From contig PWVN01000068.1 of the NCBI GenBank assembly GCA_003561835.1, positions 1 to 8,539 of the forward strand: DNA of 8,539 bases, in the 5' to 3' direction. This document shows, in pieces, positions 1 through 6,218 of this stretch. The stretch is from Syntrophomonadaceae bacterium. GTDB lineage: Bacteria; Bacillota; Dethiobacteria; PWVN01. How positions within the stretch are numbered: the first letter of the stretch is position 1; each line of letters opens with the position of its first letter. The notes under the pieces were generated by a model that was given only the letters and a program-made list of their open reading frames with translations, had not been told where the DNA came from and made no database searches. Made by a program: the position numbers and the translations under genes.

Positions 1-644
1 AGGTGGTCCGCAGAGCCCCCGCCTATGTAAGCCGGGGCGGCCTGAAGCTGGAAAAGGCCCTGGGGGACTTTGCCCTCGAGGTGGAGGGGAAGACCCTGCT
101 GGACGTGGGGGCCTCCACCGGCGGCTTCAGCGACTGCGCCCTGAAGCAGGGGGCCAAACGGGTCTATGCCGTGGACGTGGGGTACGGCCAGCTGGCCTGG
201 TCCCTGCGGCAGGACCCCCGGGTGGTAAACCTGGAGCGCCAGAACATCCGCCACCTGAAACGGGAAGACCTGGAGGGTGCCTCCGTGGACCTGGCCCTGG
301 TGGACGTCTCCTTCATTTCCCTTCGCCTGGTTTTCCCCGTCCTTAAGGAACTGGGCATTCCCCGGGTCCTGGCCCTCATCAAGCCCCAGTTTGAGGCGGG
401 GAAGGGGCAGGTGGGCCGGGGCGGCGTGGTCCGGGAGCCCCAAACCCACCAGCGGGTCCTGGAGGAAGTTCAGGGGCAGGCCCTCTCCCGGGGGTATTAC
501 CTGCACAACCTCACCTACTCCCCCATCAAGGGGCCCAAAGGCAACATCGAATACCTGGCCCATTTCGCCCGCAGCAACCCGCCAAAGGCCCCGCCCCCCA
601 TCGAGGAAATTATTGCAGAAGCCCACGAAAGGCTGAAAAATTAA
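1..644 (+). CDS. tlyA: TlyA-family rRNA 2'-O-methyltransferase (5' end missing)
   Basis: This is the methyltransferase part of a TlyA/hemolysin A-family protein. The family uses SAM to 2'-O-methylate ribose in rRNA; the mycobacterial member modifies C1409 of 16S and C1920 of 23S rRNA. Numbering visible residues from the codon at position 3, the conserved YVSRGGLKLEKAL segment is at 8-20, the SAM-binding motif LLDVGASTGGF at 32-42, the acidic DLALVDVSFISL strand at 96-107, and the conserved ALIKPQFEAGKGQVGRGGVV block at 124-143. The family ends with a PIKGPKGNIEYL segment, here at 174-185. Members are about 270 residues and start with a small S4 RNA-binding domain; about 60 residues of it lie left of the window, so the GTG at position 3 is an internal codon, not the start. 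The gene leads the nadK-recN unit, as in many Firmicutes and Actinobacteria. The family assignment is firm; the exact target nucleotide here is not known. Confidence 0.95.
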   Translation, partial: VVRRAPAYVSRGGLKLEKALGDFALEVEGKTLLDVGASTGGFSDCALKQGAKRVYAVDVGYGQLAWSLRQDPRVVNLERQNIRHLKREDLEGASVDLALVDVSFISLRLVFPVLKELGIPRVLALIKPQFEAGKGQVGRGGVVREPQTHQRVLEEVQGQALSRGYYLHNLTYSPIKGPKGNIEYLAHFARSNPPKAPPPIEEIIAEAHERLKN

Positions 645-655
645 AAAGGAAATTT

Positions 656-685
656 CTGCCCTCTGACGAATTAAGTAGAGGGTGG
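656..685 (+). promoter_or_regulatory. Inverted repeat that can mask a Shine-Dalgarno
   Basis: CTGCCCTCT at 656-664 can pair with AGAGGGTGG at 677-685, giving nine base pairs of which two are G-T wobbles, around a 12-nt loop. The right arm contains the GAGGG Shine-Dalgarno (678-682) of the next gene, whose ATG is at 691. Folding would hide that site in the mRNA. No T-run follows, so this is not a terminator. A role in lowering or coupling translation of the downstream gene is inference. Confidence 0.35.
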
Positions 686-690
686 TGCAA

Positions 691-1197
691 ATGAGATGGA
701 TTGATTTATTGTTTTTGGCCATAATTATAACGGCCGTCATCCTCTACCAGATGCTGAAACAGGGGGTGGAAAAACCCAAGCCCCTGCGGCGCAAGGATGT
801 CTCCGCCCTCCGGTACCTGGAAGAAAAGGGGTACGCCCGGTGCAGCGGGCCCTACAGCTCCACCGTCCACATGCGCACCAATGACAAGGGCCACAGCTTC
901 AGGGTGGGGGCAGATTTTGCCGTGAAAAAGGACGGCCGCAGGTACCTGGTCTTTCTCCGGTCCTCGGAGGACAGCGAGCGGCTGAACAGCCCCGTTTTAC
1001 GGAACCGGCTTTTGCTTCTCCACAGCATGTACAACCCCAGCGGCATCCTCTTCGTTAACCCCGATGCCGACAAGATCCAGAAGGTCAGTTTCAACTTTCG
1101 CCCCAGGAACCCCCTGTACGGCGGGGTGGTTTTCTCCCTCATCATGATCATCCTGATTCTCCTATTCCTGTTGCTGACGGTGGGAGGTTTTCTATGA
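691..1197 (+). CDS. Two-helix membrane protein, possible decayed PD-(D/E)XK fold
   Basis: I do not recognise a named family. The 168-residue protein has a hydrophobic helix at about residues 5-22 and another at about 145-165, with a soluble stretch of roughly 115 residues between them. In that stretch, a helix ending LEEKGYARC (43-51) leads into a strand with D75 (VGADFAVKKDGRRY, 72-85) and then LVFLR (86-90). This resembles the core of PD-(D/E)XK nucleases, where a D is followed by a hairpin and an E-x-K strand, but the E and K positions are F88 and R90, so catalysis would not be expected. That reading is inference. The ATG at 691 is preferred because GAGGG at 678-682 sits 8 nt upstream; a GTG at 682 in the same frame lacks a ribosome site. 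The gene lies 46 nt after tlyA and overlaps nadK by 4 nt (ATGA), so translation of the two is probably coupled. Confidence 0.8.
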   Translation: MRWIDLLFLAIIITAVILYQMLKQGVEKPKPLRRKDVSALRYLEEKGYARCSGPYSSTVHMRTNDKGHSFRVGADFAVKKDGRRYLVFLRSSEDSERLNSPVLRNRLLLLHSMYNPSGILFVNPDADKIQKVSFNFRPRNPLYGGVVFSLIMIILILLFLLLTVGGFL

Positions 1198-2051
1198 AGG
1201 GCCTGGCTATTGTACCCAACTGGCAGAAGGATATTACCCGGGAAACGGTCCAGGAAATCATTACCTTCCTTAAGGCCGAAGGGATCCCCTTTTTTCTGGA
1301 TGAAGAAGGGGCAAAGGCCCTGGGAATGCCTGATTGCTTTGCCCCCCCTTCCGCCTGGAAGGACCGGGTCGACCTGGTCCTGGTCCTGGGCGGGGACGGC
1401 ACCATCCTCCGGGTGGCCCGGGACCTGGTGGGGACGGAACTGCCCATCATGGGCATCAACCTGGGGGATATGGGTTTTCTCACGGCCCTGGAAGTGACGG
1501 AGCTGAAAAAAGGCCTCCGCCAGGTACTAGAGGGACGCTACGAGGTGATGGGTCGGATGATGCTCTCGGCCCGGGTCCTGCGCCAGGGGCAGGAAATGGC
1601 CCGCTACGAGGCCTTAAACGACGTGGTCATTTCCAAGGGCCCCTTTTCCCGCATCATCGAGCTTCGAACTTACATCAACGACGATTTCCTGGAGAAATAC
1701 CCCGGGGACGGGGTCATCATCTCCACCCCCACGGGTTCCACCGGGTACTCCCTTTCCGCCGGCGGACCCATCGTCAACCCTTCCCTCCACGTGCTCATCA
1801 TCACGCCCATCTGCCCCCACCTGCTGCACCACCGCTCCGTCATCGTCCACAAGGAGGATGAGATCCGGATACAGGTGCTGACCCGGCATGCCGAAGTCGT
1901 CCTGACGGTGGACGGCCAGCAGGGGTTTACCCTGCAGAACGAGGACCAGGTCATCGTGAAGAATTCCCCCCACCAGACCAAACTGGTCAACTTCAAGGAA
2001 AAGACCTTCTACAACCTTCTTCATTACAAGCTCAAGAAAACAAATTTTTGA
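1194..2051 (+). CDS. nadK: NAD kinase
   Basis: NAD kinase phosphorylates NAD to NADP in the cytoplasm using ATP or polyphosphate and is the cell's only de novo NADP source. The 285-residue length is normal for the bacterial family. Its hallmarks are present: the GGDGT motif at 66-70, NLGDMGFLT at 89-97, the LND segment at 141-143 (the conserved N-E/D pair that contacts NAD), the glycine-rich DGVIISTPTGSTGYSLSAGGP at 172-192, and VDGQ at 239-242 in the C-terminal beta domain. Start choice: ATG at 1194 follows GGGAGG (1182-1187) at 6 nt and overlaps the stop of the preceding gene. The stop TGA at 2049-2051 shares its last base with the recN Shine-Dalgarno, so nadK and recN are tightly coupled. 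In many Firmicutes argR/ahrC stands next to recN at this place; there is no room for it here. Confidence 0.96.
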   Translation: MKGLAIVPNWQKDITRETVQEIITFLKAEGIPFFLDEEGAKALGMPDCFAPPSAWKDRVDLVLVLGGDGTILRVARDLVGTELPIMGINLGDMGFLTALEVTELKKGLRQVLEGRYEVMGRMMLSARVLRQGQEMARYEALNDVVISKGPFSRIIELRTYINDDFLEKYPGDGVIISTPTGSTGYSLSAGGPIVNPSLHVLIITPICPHLLHHRSVIVHKEDEIRIQVLTRHAEVVLTVDGQQGFTLQNEDQVIVKNSPHQTKLVNFKEKTFYNLLHYKLKKTNF

Positions 2052-2062
2052 GGAGAAATCCC

Positions 2063-3742
2063 ATGCTGACACGTCTGGAGGTAAAGAATTTTGCCCTGAT
2101 CCGGGACGTGGGCCTGGATTTTTCGCCGGGCCTGAATATTCTCACCGGGGAGACGGGGGCGGGGAAGTCCATCATCCTGGGGGCCTTAAAGCTCCTGCTG
2201 GGGGAGCGGGCCGCCACGGAAAACATCCGGGCAGGGAGCGAGAGTTCCCTCATCCAGGGTATCTTCAGCCTCCCCGGGGAATCCTCCCTGGATGAAGAAC
2301 TGGCGGAGCTGGGCCTGGGGGAGGAGGGGGAGGTCATCATCTCCCGGGAGGTGAACCGCCAGGGACGGAACCTCTGCCGCCTGAACGGCCTGGTGATCCC
2401 CCTTTCCCTGGTAAAAATGATGGGTCGCCACCTGATCGACTTTCACGGCCAGCACGAGCACCAGTCCCTGCTGGACCCGGGCCAGCACCTGCGGGTCCTG
2501 GACCTCCTCTGCGGCCACCAGGTGGAACCCTTAAAGGAGGATCTCAAACAGCGCTACCGCAGGTTCCAGGAAATTGCCGCCCAGGCCGCCGATCTAACCC
2601 TGGACGAGCGGGAGAGGGCCAGGAAGCTGGATCTCTTGACCTTTCAAATCCGGGAGATTGACAGTGCCGCCCTCAAGGAAGGGGAGGAGGCAGACCTGAA
2701 GCGGCGCCTATCCCTCCTGGCCAACGCGGAAACCCTGGCCAGGAAAAGCCTTGAGGCCTACAGCGAGCTGGCGGTTTCCGGCGGCCGGGAATCCCTGCTG
2801 GACCGCCTTCAGGGGGTCGTTGCCTCCCTGGAGGAGGGCAGCCGCCTGGATGAGGGCCTGGCCCGGCATGGGGAAACCCTCCTGGGTGCGGCAGAGATCC
2901 TCCAGGATGCGGCCCGGGAGCTTCGGGTCTACAGCGACGGCATCCAATCGGACCCCCTGGAACTGGCGGACGTGGAGAAACGCATCGCCGAAATCGAAAA
3001 GCTCAAAAAAAAGTACGGCAATTCCATCGCCGAGATCCTCGGCTATGCCGGGGAAATCGCGGCGGAAAAGGAGAAACTGGAGACGGCGGAAGAAACCCTG
3101 GCGGGGCTTATGCGGGAAAAGGCAGACCTGGAGAAGACCCTAACGGGCATCGGCCGTCGGCTGTCGGAACTGCGGCAGGCCATGGCCCGGGATGTGGAGG
3201 AGGCCATGGGGAAGCACCTCAAAGACCTGGCCATGGAGAACGCTCTTTTTAAAATCAAATTTTTGCCCCGGGAGATTTCGGCCCAGGGTTCTGACACCGT
3301 GGAATTCCTCTTCTCCGCCAACGCGGGAGAACCGGAAAAACCCCTGCAAAAAATCGTTTCCGGCGGCGAACTCTCCCGGATCATGCTGGCCTTGAAAAAT
3401 ATCCTGGCCCAGTGGCAGTGGGTGCCCACCCTGATTTTTGACGAGCTGGATGCGGGCATCGGCGGCCGTACCGTCCAGTTCGTGGGTGAAAAGGTCCTGA
3501 ACCTGGCCAAAAATCACCAGGTAATCTGCATCACTCACTGGCCCCAGATTGCCGCCTTGAGCCACAGGCACTTCAGCATCAGCAAGGAGTTTAAGGATCA
3601 GCGCACCGTCACCACTGTCCGGGAAGTGAAGGGAGAAGAGCGGGTCAGGGAAATCGGCCGCATGCTGGACGGGGGCGAGAAAGGTTCCCTGGACCATGCC
3701 AGGACCATCCTGGAGCGGGCGGAGGAGCACAGGAGTAAATAA
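2063..3742 (+). CDS. recN: DNA repair protein RecN (SMC-like ATPase)
   Basis: RecN is an SMC-like ATPase that acts early in double-strand break repair by binding and tethering broken DNA before RecA loading. The 559-residue product has Walker A GETGAGKS at 29-36, the RecN-typical DFHGQHEHQSLLDP at 126-139, a long charged central region (about 155-390) that is mostly coiled coil, the ABC signature VSGGELSR at 432-439, and Walker B TLIFDELD at 456-463 with catalytic E461. The switch-region histidine segment reads ITHWPQIAA (490-498), where many relatives have L in place of W. Start choice: ATG at 2063 lies 7 nt after AGGAG (2051-2055); an in-frame TTG at 2048 has no ribosome site and is less likely. 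The gene closes the tlyA-nadK unit and is followed by a terminator. In B. subtilis recN is LexA-controlled; no clear SOS box is visible at this start, and 5' read-through from nadK seems the main source of expression. Confidence 0.97.
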   Translation: MLTRLEVKNFALIRDVGLDFSPGLNILTGETGAGKSIILGALKLLLGERAATENIRAGSESSLIQGIFSLPGESSLDEELAELGLGEEGEVIISREVNRQGRNLCRLNGLVIPLSLVKMMGRHLIDFHGQHEHQSLLDPGQHLRVLDLLCGHQVEPLKEDLKQRYRRFQEIAAQAADLTLDERERARKLDLLTFQIREIDSAALKEGEEADLKRRLSLLANAETLARKSLEAYSELAVSGGRESLLDRLQGVVASLEEGSRLDEGLARHGETLLGAAEILQDAARELRVYSDGIQSDPLELADVEKRIAEIEKLKKKYGNSIAEILGYAGEIAAEKEKLETAEETLAGLMREKADLEKTLTGIGRRLSELRQAMARDVEEAMGKHLKDLAMENALFKIKFLPREISAQGSDTVEFLFSANAGEPEKPLQKIVSGGELSRIMLALKNILAQWQWVPTLIFDELDAGIGGRTVQFVGEKVLNLAKNHQVICITHWPQIAALSHRHFSISKEFKDQRTVTTVREVKGEERVREIGRMLDGGEKGSLDHARTILERAEEHRSK

Positions 3743-3773
3743 AAAAATTACAAGAAAATACCAGATTTCCGGG

Positions 3774-3800
3774 ACTGCTCTGATGACAGGGCAGTTTTTT
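3774..3800 (+). terminator. Rho-independent terminator after recN
   Basis: ACTGCTCTG (3774-3782) pairs with CAGGGCAGT (3787-3795): nine pairs with one G-T wobble and a 4-nt loop, followed directly by six T (3795-3800). It lies 31 nt after the recN stop and separates the repair unit from spoIVB. A second, mutually exclusive hairpin, GGGCAG (3789-3794) with CTGCCC (3802-3807), would place the T-run in its loop. Confidence 0.85.
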
Positions 3801-3839
3801 GCTGCCCAGGATTAACCGCGGTATTATGTTAACTACTTA

Positions 3840-3868
3840 GTATAAAAAGGCCTCATTCGGACATGTTA
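3840..3868 (+). promoter_or_regulatory. Candidate forespore (sigma-G type) promoter for spoIVB
   Basis: GTATA (3840-3844) fits the sigma-G -35 pattern GHATR. CATGTTA (3862-3868) matches five of seven positions of the sigma-G -10 pattern CATWMTA, with a 17-nt spacer. In B. subtilis spoIVB is expressed in the forespore under sigma-G, so a promoter of this type is expected here. The match is by eye and the region is AT-rich, so chance similarity is possible. The transcript would start near 3875, leaving a leader of about 60 nt. Confidence 0.4.
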
Positions 3869-3899
3869 AGGGCATAAACAGAAAAAAATAAGAGAAAAC

Positions 3900-3929
3900 A
3901 TGAGATATATGGAGGTGATTAGCAATTAA
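3900..3929 (+). promoter_or_regulatory. spoIVB leader: strong, distant Shine-Dalgarno inside a mini-ORF
   Basis: GGAGGTGAT (3911-3919) is a very strong Shine-Dalgarno, but the spoIVB ATG (3936) begins 20 nt after GGAGG, well beyond the usual 5-9 nt. An in-frame TAA at 3927-3929 rules out an earlier spoIVB start. The site lies within a nine-codon ORF, ATG 3900 to TAA 3929 (MRYMEVISN), in the same frame as spoIVB and ending 6 nt before its start. The mini-ORF has only a weak purine-rich stretch upstream of it. Whether it is translated is unknown. Confidence 0.45.
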
Positions 3930-3935
3930 AGCGAT

Positions 3936-5264
3936 ATGAATGACAAAAGAGTAGTATATAGCCGAAAATGGCAGAACATATTCTTGGTTTTTGTCCTTTC
4001 CTTGGGAATCCTCCTGGCGGCTGCCTTTTCCTGGCAGATGTTTTTCGGGATTGCGCCAAAATTGACGCTGCTGGAGGGCGAAGAGTACGTGCTGGACCTG
4101 AGCTCCCCCTTTAACCTGCACATCCGGGGCAGCCAGGAGGGAATCCTCCTGGTCAACGAAGAGAGCATCAGCCCCCGGGGAAACAGCCTCAACGGCCCCC
4201 TTTCCTTCAAAGCGGTGCAGCTGGGAAATTTGACCCTGGATTTCAGGCTCTTCGGGGTGATTCCCTTGCGGCAGATGGAAGTTTTTGTCCTGCCGGAAAA
4301 GCACATCATGCCGGGAGGCCACTCCATCGGGATCAAACTGCAGGCCGAGGGAGTCCTGGTGGTGGGGTACAACCTCATCAGCGACCATGACCGCCTGATT
4401 TCTCCGGCCAAGGAAGAGGGCATAAGAATCGGGGATGTCATCGTGGAGATCAACGGCAGGCCGGTAACGGACCTCATGGATGCTGCGGAGCTCATCCGGG
4501 AAGGCAGCGAAGGCGGCAAAACCCTGCACCTCACGGTTTTCAGGGGGGGCGAAAGCCTGGAGTTTAGGGTAAAACCCCTCTTCTGCCAGGAGAACCGCAG
4601 CCAAAGGATCGGCCTCTACATCCGGGACAGCGCCGCCGGCGTGGGAACCCTGACCTTCTATGAGCCGGAAACGGGGATCTACGGAGCCCTGGGCCACGTG
4701 ATTTCCGATGTGGACACCCACAATCCCATCGATATAAAGGATGGCCAGATCGTCCGGGCGGATATCGTCAGCATCCGGGAAGCCCGGCGCGGGTACCCGG
4801 GGGAAAAGAGCGGCGTCTTCGTGGAAGGACAGGACATCCTGGGGAACATCGAGAAGAACACGGCAGCCGGCATCTTCGGCCGGTTGGACCAGATCGACAA
4901 CCACCCTCTGTACCGCCAGCCTCTGCCCATCGGCCTCTCCCAGGACGTGGAAGAAGGCCCGGCCACCATCCTGACGGTGGTGGAAGGAGACCTGATCGAG
5001 GAATTCGTCATCGAGATCCAGAAGGTGAACCGACAGGGCGGCCGGGACAACAAGGACATGGTGCTGCGGATCACCGACGAAGAGCTCCTTGAGAAGTCCG
5101 GCGGCATCGTCCAGGGCATGAGCGGCAGCCCCATCATCCAGGGGGATAAGATCATCGGCGCTGTAACCCATGTTTTCGTCAATGACCCCGCCCGGGGCTA
5201 CGGGATTTTCCTGGAAGGAATGCTTCTGGAATCGGGTTTATTAGAGGTCCTGGAGGACCTCTAA
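3936..5264 (+). CDS. spoIVB: SpoIVB serine peptidase (sporulation signal, family S55)
   Basis: SpoIVB is made in the forespore, crosses into the intermembrane space, and cleaves SpoIVFA to release the SpoIVFB protease that activates pro-sigma-K in the mother cell. This 442-residue protein has a single membrane segment or uncleaved signal at about 14-33, a PDZ domain at about 127-215 (GGHSIGIKLQAEGVLVVG, then EGIRIGDVIVEING), and the S55 peptidase domain from about 225. The catalytic triad can be placed at H254 (in YGALGHVISD), D381 (in RITDEELL) and S396 (in VQGMSGSP). The spacing between them equals that of H236, D363 and S378 in B. subtilis SpoIVB, each shifted by 18. The conserved THVFVNDPARGYG follows at 411-423. 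ATG 3936 is the only reasonable start, though its ribosome site is unusually far away. The gene stands alone between two terminators, upstream of spo0A as in Bacillus and Clostridium. Confidence 0.97.
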   Translation: MNDKRVVYSRKWQNIFLVFVLSLGILLAAAFSWQMFFGIAPKLTLLEGEEYVLDLSSPFNLHIRGSQEGILLVNEESISPRGNSLNGPLSFKAVQLGNLTLDFRLFGVIPLRQMEVFVLPEKHIMPGGHSIGIKLQAEGVLVVGYNLISDHDRLISPAKEEGIRIGDVIVEINGRPVTDLMDAAELIREGSEGGKTLHLTVFRGGESLEFRVKPLFCQENRSQRIGLYIRDSAAGVGTLTFYEPETGIYGALGHVISDVDTHNPIDIKDGQIVRADIVSIREARRGYPGEKSGVFVEGQDILGNIEKNTAAGIFGRLDQIDNHPLYRQPLPIGLSQDVEEGPATILTVVEGDLIEEFVIEIQKVNRQGGRDNKDMVLRITDEELLEKSGGIVQGMSGSPIIQGDKIIGAVTHVFVNDPARGYGIFLEGMLLESGLLEVLEDL

Positions 5265-5270
5265 TTTTTT
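5241..5270 (+). terminator. Terminator built from the last codons of spoIVB
   Basis: TTAGAGGTCCT (5241-5251) and AGGACCTCTAA (5254-5264) are a perfect 11-bp inverted repeat around GG, followed by six T (5265-5270). The right arm ends with the spoIVB stop codon TAA (5262-5264), so the whole hairpin is coding sequence for the last seven residues and the stop. It insulates spo0A from spoIVB transcription. Confidence 0.9.
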
Positions 5271-5313
5271 GGGGGAAAAATAAGAAAAAAAAAGAAAAAA
5301 AGTTTTAAAATAG

Positions 5314-5342
5314 AAAGGAATAATTAACCAAATGTCGAATAA
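5314..5342 (+). promoter_or_regulatory. Sigma-H promoter of spo0A
   Basis: AAAGGAATA (5314-5322) fits the sigma-H -35 consensus RnAGGAwWW at every position, and GTCGAATAA (5334-5342) fits the -10 consensus RnnGAATww at every position. The spacer is 11 nt, as expected. In B. subtilis the sporulation promoter of spo0A is sigma-H dependent. Transcription would start near 5349, giving a leader of about 27 nt with GGGAGG (5363-5368) 7 nt before the ATG. An A-rich tract (5276-5301) lies just upstream and could act as a bent or UP-like element. Confidence 0.8.
5333..5339 (+). promoter_or_regulatory. Spo0A box (0A box) overlapping the -10 element
   Basis: TGTCGAA is an exact match to the Spo0A operator consensus TGTCGAA/TGNCGAA. 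It overlaps the sigma-H -10 element, so bound Spo0A would probably compete with polymerase and limit its own synthesis. Autoregulation of spo0A through 0A boxes is known in Bacillus; repression from this position is inference. Because TGTCGAAT contains the GAAT of a sigma-H -10, some overlap is built into the two consensus sequences. Confidence 0.65.
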
Positions 5343-5375
5343 TTCTTTAATGAATCTAATGAGGGAGGTCTTTGT

Positions 5376-6155
5376 ATGCTGAGAGTGTTGGTGGCGGATG
5401 ACAACAGGGAATTCAGCGAACTTTTGACAGATTATTTATCCCAGCAGCCCGGAATTGAAATTATCGGCAATGCGTTTAACGGTAAAGAGGCCCTGGCCTT
5501 GGTCAAGGAAACCCGGCCCGATGTCCTGCTCCTGGACATCATCATGCCCCATCTGGACGGTCTGGGGGTACTGGAACAGCTGGGCACCATGAAGGAGAAC
5601 CCCATGCCCAAGGTGATCATGCTGACGGCCTTTGGCCAGGAAGCCATAACCCAGAGGGCGGTGGAACTGGGGGCATCCTATTACATGTTGAAGCCCTTCA
5701 ACATGGATGTCCTGGCGGAGAGGATCCGGCAGCTGGCCGGCCAGCGCCCCAGCGCCGGCGGCTACACACCGGCGCCTTCCCCGAGGCAGAACAAGAAGGA
5801 CCTTCAGGAGGAAGTAACCGGCATCATTCACGAAATCGGCATTCCCGCCCATATCAAGGGCTACCTGTACCTGAGGGAGGCCATCCTTATGGTGGTGGAG
5901 GAAGTGGAGCTTCTGGGGATGGTCACCAAGGTCCTCTACCCCCGGATCGCGGAAAAATATGATACCACCTCCAGCCGGGTGGAACGGGCCATCCGCCACG
6001 CCATCGAGGTGGCCTGGTCCCGGAATAATATCGATACCATAAAAAAATTCTTCGGTTATACCATCAACACCGAGCGGGGGAAACCGACCAATTCGGAGTT
6101 TATCGCCCTGGTGGCGGACAGGCTGCGGCTTACCTACCGGCAAAAGGAAGCCTAG
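5376..6155 (+). CDS. spo0A: Spo0A, master regulator of sporulation
   Basis: Spo0A is the response regulator that, once phosphorylated, binds 0A boxes and starts sporulation. The 259-residue product has a receiver domain (about 1-120) with acidic pocket D8-D9, phosphoacceptor D54 (LLLDIIMP), switch residue T84 and K106 (YYMLKPF). A flexible Gly/Pro/Ala-rich linker (about 124-138) follows. The C-terminal DNA-binding domain (about 141-255) includes TGIIHEIGIPAHIKGYLYLR (148-167) and the helix SSRVERAIRHAIEVAWSR (199-216), typical of Spo0A_C. The length is close to the 267 of B. subtilis. ATG 5376 is set by GGGAGG 7 nt upstream. The gene has its own sigma-H promoter, 0A box and terminator. Clostridial Spo0A is usually phosphorylated directly by orphan histidine kinases rather than a phosphorelay; no kinase is encoded in this window. 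Confidence 0.98.
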   Translation: MLRVLVADDNREFSELLTDYLSQQPGIEIIGNAFNGKEALALVKETRPDVLLLDIIMPHLDGLGVLEQLGTMKENPMPKVIMLTAFGQEAITQRAVELGASYYMLKPFNMDVLAERIRQLAGQRPSAGGYTPAPSPRQNKKDLQEEVTGIIHEIGIPAHIKGYLYLREAILMVVEEVELLGMVTKVLYPRIAEKYDTTSSRVERAIRHAIEVAWSRNNIDTIKKFFGYTINTERGKPTNSEFIALVADRLRLTYRQKEA

Positions 6156-6175
6156 CACTAGAGGGGGACGGCTTT

Positions 6176-6200
6176 AGGGGGCGCCTGCGGGCGCCCCTTT
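6176..6200 (+). terminator. GC-rich hairpin terminator after spo0A
   Basis: GGGGCGCC (6178-6185) pairs perfectly with GGCGCCCC (6190-6197) around the loop TGCG. G6177-T6198 and A6176-T6199 can extend the stem. The T-tract is short and broken (TTTCTCTTT, 6198-6206). The stem is strong and lies 20 nt after the spo0A stop, so termination is likely though perhaps not complete. Confidence 0.75.
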
Positions 6201-6218
6201 CTCTTTGGCCGCTATTTT

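Noticed and set aside
3..644. GTG at position 3 as the tlyA start
   Set aside because: The family has an S4 domain before this point and the frame is open to the window edge, so the gene begins upstream of the window.
3853..3864. TTCGGACA resembling a 0A box upstream of spoIVB
   Set aside because: It has an extra base compared with TTCGACA, and spoIVB is expected under forespore control rather than direct Spo0A control.
3837..5171. 444-codon open frame on the minus strand opposite spoIVB
   Set aside because: It is the shadow of SpoIVB, whose catalytic triad and PDZ domain are certain. The translation has no recognisable domain, no good ribosome site, and arises from GC-rich codon bias.
5425..5430. 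TTGACA inside spo0A resembling a sigma-A -35
   Set aside because: No -10-like hexamer at 16-18 nt; it simply encodes conserved receiver-domain sequence.
5752..5775. GCGCCGG/CCGGCGC inverted repeat in the spo0A linker
   Set aside because: Seven pairs in Gly/Ala/Pro codons of a GC-rich linker with a 10-nt loop and no T-run; likely chance.
5436..6158. 240-codon minus-strand open frame opposite spo0A
   Set aside because: Antisense to an unmistakable Spo0A; no ribosome site or domain.
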